Source: Agrocybe praecox (taxonomy: Eukaryota; Basidiomycota; Agaricomycetes; Agaricales; Agrocybaceae). Taken from it: 64,000 nucleotides of DNA. The notes beneath the pieces are model-generated. The model was not told the origin of the DNA, did not search any database, and was given only the letters and a program-made list of their open reading frames with translations. Location of the stretch: contig OZ024840.1 of assembly GCA_964017145.1 (NCBI GenBank), positions 620,001 to 684,000 on the forward strand, written 5' to 3'. The stretch's first letter is position 1. Every line of letters begins with the position of its first letter. Positions 59,857 through 64,000 of this stretch are shown in pieces. The position numbers and the translations under genes are program-made.

Positions 59857-62800
59857 TTATAGAGTCTCCCAGCCTCCGGAATCCATGCTGCTTTCTAATT
59901 TTCTTGCAACCATGCTAGGAATACCATGCGAAAGCCACGTCTTGCGAACCACTTCCCATCTTGCGTGATGCAAAAACTGTCTTCGTCCTCGTCTACTACT
60001 GAGGGTTTCAGTAAATGAATCTTTAAAGATCAGATGAAGAAACATTACCTCATTGACAGATCAACTTCCCCATGAGCATCCAGATATGGCGATGGCGTGA
60101 ATGTACCACTCAGATTATTCAGATACAACACGGAACATCTCTTAACGCAATAATATATTCCTATGGTGCCGCCACATCTATCGAAGATGTTAGAAGGTTA
60201 TAGGATATCAGCTAGAGTTTTACTTACTCTCTTGTGTGCATGTTGCACTCTCCTCGCTTGTTGTTCTCTTCGTCAATACAACAACTGCTCTGCAAGCACA
60301 CTGTGGAGCCGCAAATTAAGCAAATCGCCGCGTCAACGGGGAAAGTTTGACAATGGGTGCACATTAACGCTTTGTCTTGTCGATTAAACAGGCTATCGAG
60401 AACCAACGGAAGTCTGGCGAGTCGATACACGACAGGGTAATCCAAAAGGACGCCACAATTGAGTTGTGATGCCGTATGAGAGTGTCCGTAATGCGCACAC
60501 CAGCCTGAAAGAGCATTTTGCAGAGTATCTTGTCGAGGAAGATCGGAAAGGGGCGGTATCCCTAGCATGGTCAATAAGCGTCTGTATTCACAAACGTCGT
60601 CGCTGGCAAAAGTAGGTGTAGGAAAAGCAAGCGGAAGAATGGCCCGACAAAGGATGGCAGCTTTGCGAAGGAACGGAAGCGTAAAGGCATACAGTAGTTT
60701 TTCTATCCTGCTTTCTCCGAAAGTATCGAAGGCGATTGTTGCTGTATGCTCAAAGACAGGAGAATGACGAACTACAGACATGAAAAACATACGGACGTCT
60801 CCAAAAATGTCTGTGTGTGCCCTTTGCCCAATGGGCGAGGCATTGAAGCTTCGAGATTTGTTTAGAATGTAAACAAGCCCAATAACTGTGCGTGCCAGAC
60901 AGGCATAGTAAGTCAACACCAGGACATGCCTGATCATATCAGGCGCAACCGCCGCAGTTTCAACCAGAATGGTGAATGGGTCTCGCAGAAGCAAAGGATA
61001 CGAAAAAGATGTCAACGATGATCGGCTCCATTCGGGCAACAGTCGCTTGATAATGGCTTGTCGCACAGCATCACGTCCTTCATCTGGTCTGTTCTTGAAC
61101 TGCAATGCCGCCAACTTTGTTAAGCAAAGTAACAAGGCTCTGATCATCATAGTTTGGGACTCAGAAAGGGTGTCTACCATCATGGTCCCTCTTGTGGCAC
61201 CAGAGGTAGACGTGTCCGCCCCGACACCTCTCTGCGCAATTTCCATTGAAGCAATGGTATATCCAACCAACTCTTCTGGGAGATAGATGCCTGCCCCGCG
61301 TTCCGATGGTTCTGGCTCCATTCTGTCTCTTAAATGCCTACTCTGCTGTGATACAGACTTGGATATAACCATCACAGTATCGAGCATCTTTGCTCCATCG
61401 AGGGCATCTTGCTTATCCTTTTCGGCGTTCCTCCGGACAGCAATCGAGTAGCCGGAGTCTTGTGCACTCCAAAACACAAATTCGCCGGTGCCGTTACGGA
61501 ATTGCAAAGAGTCTAATTGAGGATCAGGTTTACTCTTCAGTATGTGAATTCCAGCCGCTCTGATCCAGTCAGGGAAAGGAACAGAGTTGAGTTCCGATCG
61601 TTTGTCCTGTTGTGTGACAGGTAAAATGACATTGCCCAAGCTTTTGCAAAGGGGACAGATAAATTCTTTCCGCGGGATACATTCAGGATGATTTCGTGTA
61701 GCTTGGGAGCGGTGACGTTGCCTGACAGAGACACTATAGACCTGGAAACAATCAAGATGCATGAGATGACTGCAAATTGACCCGTGTAGCCCAAATCGCG
61801 TATAACTCGCAGGAAATCCTTCGAAATTATGAGATGTCGAACGAGCATCAAGTTGGTCCGCATTCACTGGAGGAAAAGAAGGTGTTGATCCAGAACCGCT
61901 GACTGGCCCAAAGGCAGTCGAGACTGTCGTCCTGTCCATTGTAATAGGACCCTGTAGGACCTCGTTCAGGTACGAATTTTGCATGTCTGGGTGCCTTCGG
62001 ATAATCCTGCTTGGTTGTACGAGGCCAAGGGCACCAAACGGTTTACCAGCAGCAGCGCTGGCACTGGTGAGATCCTCTTGACAGACAATGCAAGTCCCGA
62101 ACGAGATCGCCTCTTTTTCCTCGTCAGACCCATGTACGTCAACCATGCTTGTGTCACTATCGTCGAGCTCGCTATCCTCTTCTGAGCCAGATTCACTTTG
62201 GCCAACCATGCTTGCGAAGCTAGCTTGCTGGGCTTTCATTTGCAGCATGATGGCTTCTTGCCGTTTCTTTGCTGCCCTCTTCCTGGCCTCATCTTTATCC
62301 ATTCCAGGTGTCCTTGTTCCACTGCCACCTTCCTTGTCTCCAAGTCTAGCTGCATGGCCTCGTATCTTCCTTAGTTCATCCGGAATTTGGGCCTCCATCC
62401 TCTCGAAGATCCACTCAACTCTGGCTTTGTACAATTTAGCATATTTCTCATGCTGCCCAAGCGTCCAAAGCACTTCGACGACCGACTTTCCTTCAAATCG
62501 TTTTGATGCGGCAAGATCACAGAACCCGCGAGGTCGTTCAACAACACCTAACATGACCATGTGCAGAGCTTGGTCCAGAATGGCTTCGGCTGATGGTGGC
62601 GAGGAACCAGGTCCTCCAGATGCGGAGCCAGTGTCGGTCACTACCAGGACATTCCAGATAGCGTAGAATAGAATCTGCACTATAATTTCACGTTCCCAAA
62701 CATCACTGACGCCTTTATATGGGCCTTCAGTGACTCCAAAGGGCTTGGGAGTTAAGACAACTTCCCACTCTTTTTTGCCGGTGCGCTTCTCCATCCTTTT

Positions 62801-64000
62801 TCTCAAAACATTTTCTACCTCCTCCCTGCGATTCCTAGTGTAGTGGTAGAAGAAAGGATTGACTTCGTCATAAGCTTCATCCTTGAGCTCGTAAAGACCT
62901 GTCTCCGTGGGTCCTTCAGGAGGTCGGAAATTGGCGACTTCGCGCAACATTCCTTCAAATGATGAATCATCCACAAGTCGTTCTGCGACACGCTTGACCA
63001 GGTCCGAAAAGCTGCACGGTCCCATAGCAAGTGCATGTACAATTTCTCGTCTTATCGCTAGATGCATTGGCATCTTACTGGCATTGGCGTTCTCGCTCAA
63101 GATGGTAATAAACACGTAGAATATTTCTTCGACCATGCTTCCTAATTGTGCACCTTCGTACTGTGAGTGCAGGTACGACCCGGAGAAATAGCCTAGAAGG
63201 GCAAAGCGGTCGAGAATAGAAACAATGACCAAGTCAGGGGGGATAATAACCAGGGCGGTTTGAAGGATAAATAAATCTTGATCGTAACACAATTCCCGGA
63301 GCATATAATCTCTGTAATGCAAAAGTTGCCCTCGAATAGCGAATCCATTGCGTACCCAAAGGGTTGTTCGGATTTGAGCAATCATAGTAAGGACTGAAGT
63401 AGATTGATATCAGTGTACAGACCTGGAACTATAACAGGAAAATTTTACCTCTCAAAGGAAAATCAATGATTGTGAGGATGGCTTGCTCGCTAGCTCCACG
63501 TCCAAACACTTCTCTCAAGCCTCTCGTAATCCCAACGCTTCTCAAGTTTGCTTCCTCAAGGAGGTCGACATGCTTCAACAGCTCGGCCAAAAGCCAGTGA
63601 AGGGAGTGGTGGAAGCTGACCCATCCTTCTGAGACGTCGAAATTGAGTGTATTGTATTGGACTCCGCCAAATTCTACTAGATGGAAATTAGGCGCCGAGA
63701 ATTTAGTACGATCCAGGCGGTCCTCCGCCAGGGTAACCACCATAAGGATATGATGGACAACCGTGCCGATCGCCGAAATAAGCTCTGCAGTAGTAGCCCT
63801 GCTGAATGCCTCTCCAAACACTTTGATAACCCGGCTTAGGCTGAGGGTAACGTTGAAAACACTGATCCAAGCATCTGTTTCATACTCGACGTGTGTTTCT
63901 ACCGCTCTTTTGTTAGGATTTAAACACATGAAGAGTTTGCACGTAGAAGCAAAGGCAGATAGATATGCAGGGGTATGCGCAATGAGATCCTGAACCTGGG
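59857..64000 (-). CDS. UBR1: UBR1-type N-recognin E3 ubiquitin ligase, N-terminus beyond the window
   Basis: E3 ligase of the N-end-rule pathway, by family. About 1,300 residues of the C-terminal part are present; the UBR box and N-domain would lie to the right. Most of it is one long exon (60224 to about 63385). Visible blocks: FHHSLHWLLAELLKHVD and the helical region with IRREIVHALAMGPCSFSDLV (winged helix); a coiled, basic stretch (EARKRAAKKRQEAIMLQMKA); and a RING-H2-like zinc domain from CIVCQEDL through HLMHLDCF to FICPLCKSLGN with a long insert. The C-terminal UBR Zn module has CTHCQTFP, CLICGSTVCLQSSCC, GECNMHTRECGGTIGIYYC, and then ARKLESSMDSGGWETL with TAA at 59857-59859. The order matches UBR1/2 rather than UBR4 or UBR5. 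No lesions in the part seen. Confidence 0.92.

Overview
This is nuclear DNA of a filamentous basidiomycete, most likely a mushroom-forming Agaricomycete. Genes are cut by many short GT-AG introns (about 45-65 nt), and both strands are used with no operons. The content also fits: an F-box-type leader, OPT transporter, GT25, repeated S10 carboxypeptidases, a divergent G-alpha subunit, MED21, Rtf2, CUL4, CSN7, WDR59 and UBR1. Species cannot be named from sequence alone. No tRNA, rRNA or CRISPR array was seen.

Layout. 0-4.4 kb: edge of an F-box-like gene, a 5'-truncated and broken branched-chain E2 acyltransferase copy, then gene-poor DNA with a duplicated segment. 4.4-8.6 kb: oligopeptide transporter (minus). 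10.4-11.6 kb: GT25 glycosyltransferase. 11.9-13.8 kb: decayed serine carboxypeptidase (minus), divergent from WDR59 at 14.0-19.1 kb. 20.5-21.9 kb: secreted two-repeat protein with a probable one-base frameshift. 22.7-23.4 kb: small unknown protein. 24.3-25.4 kb: COP9 subunit 7, divergent from a tandem pair of SNF2-family genes (25.9-33.1 kb). The first keeps its core ATPase motifs; the second has lost Walker B and motif VI. 33.3-36.0 kb: ER alpha-1,2-mannosidase. 37.9-39.7 kb: mitochondrial phosphatidylserine decarboxylase, framed by an inverted repeat made from the 5' end of the next gene. 40.3-45.5 kb: two intact serine carboxypeptidases separated by a MITE-like element. 45.7-48.7 kb: cullin-4. 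48.7-52.2 kb: gene-poor. 52.2-54.0 kb: G-protein alpha subunit. 55.9-56.5 kb: broken M43 metalloprotease. 57.7-58.9 kb: Rtf2, divergent from MED21. 59.9 kb to the right edge: UBR1-type N-recognin.

Function. Most intact genes are housekeeping. CUL4, CSN7 (which removes NEDD8 from cullins), UBR1 and Rtf2 all concern ubiquitin or replication control. WDR59 belongs to the SEA/GATOR nutrient-sensing complex. The mannosidase, carboxypeptidases and OPT serve secretion, vacuolar proteolysis and peptide uptake. The accessory signal is copy-and-decay: three carboxypeptidase loci plus a fragment, the SNF2 pair, the E2 copy and the M43 copy.

Best leads: a G-alpha gene whose C-terminal tail can only be read through a one-nucleotide exon; an SNF2 paralog that keeps a continuous frame but lacks catalytic residues; and an inverted repeat around PSD carrying a 346-bp insertion with target duplications and a matching empty site in the other arm.
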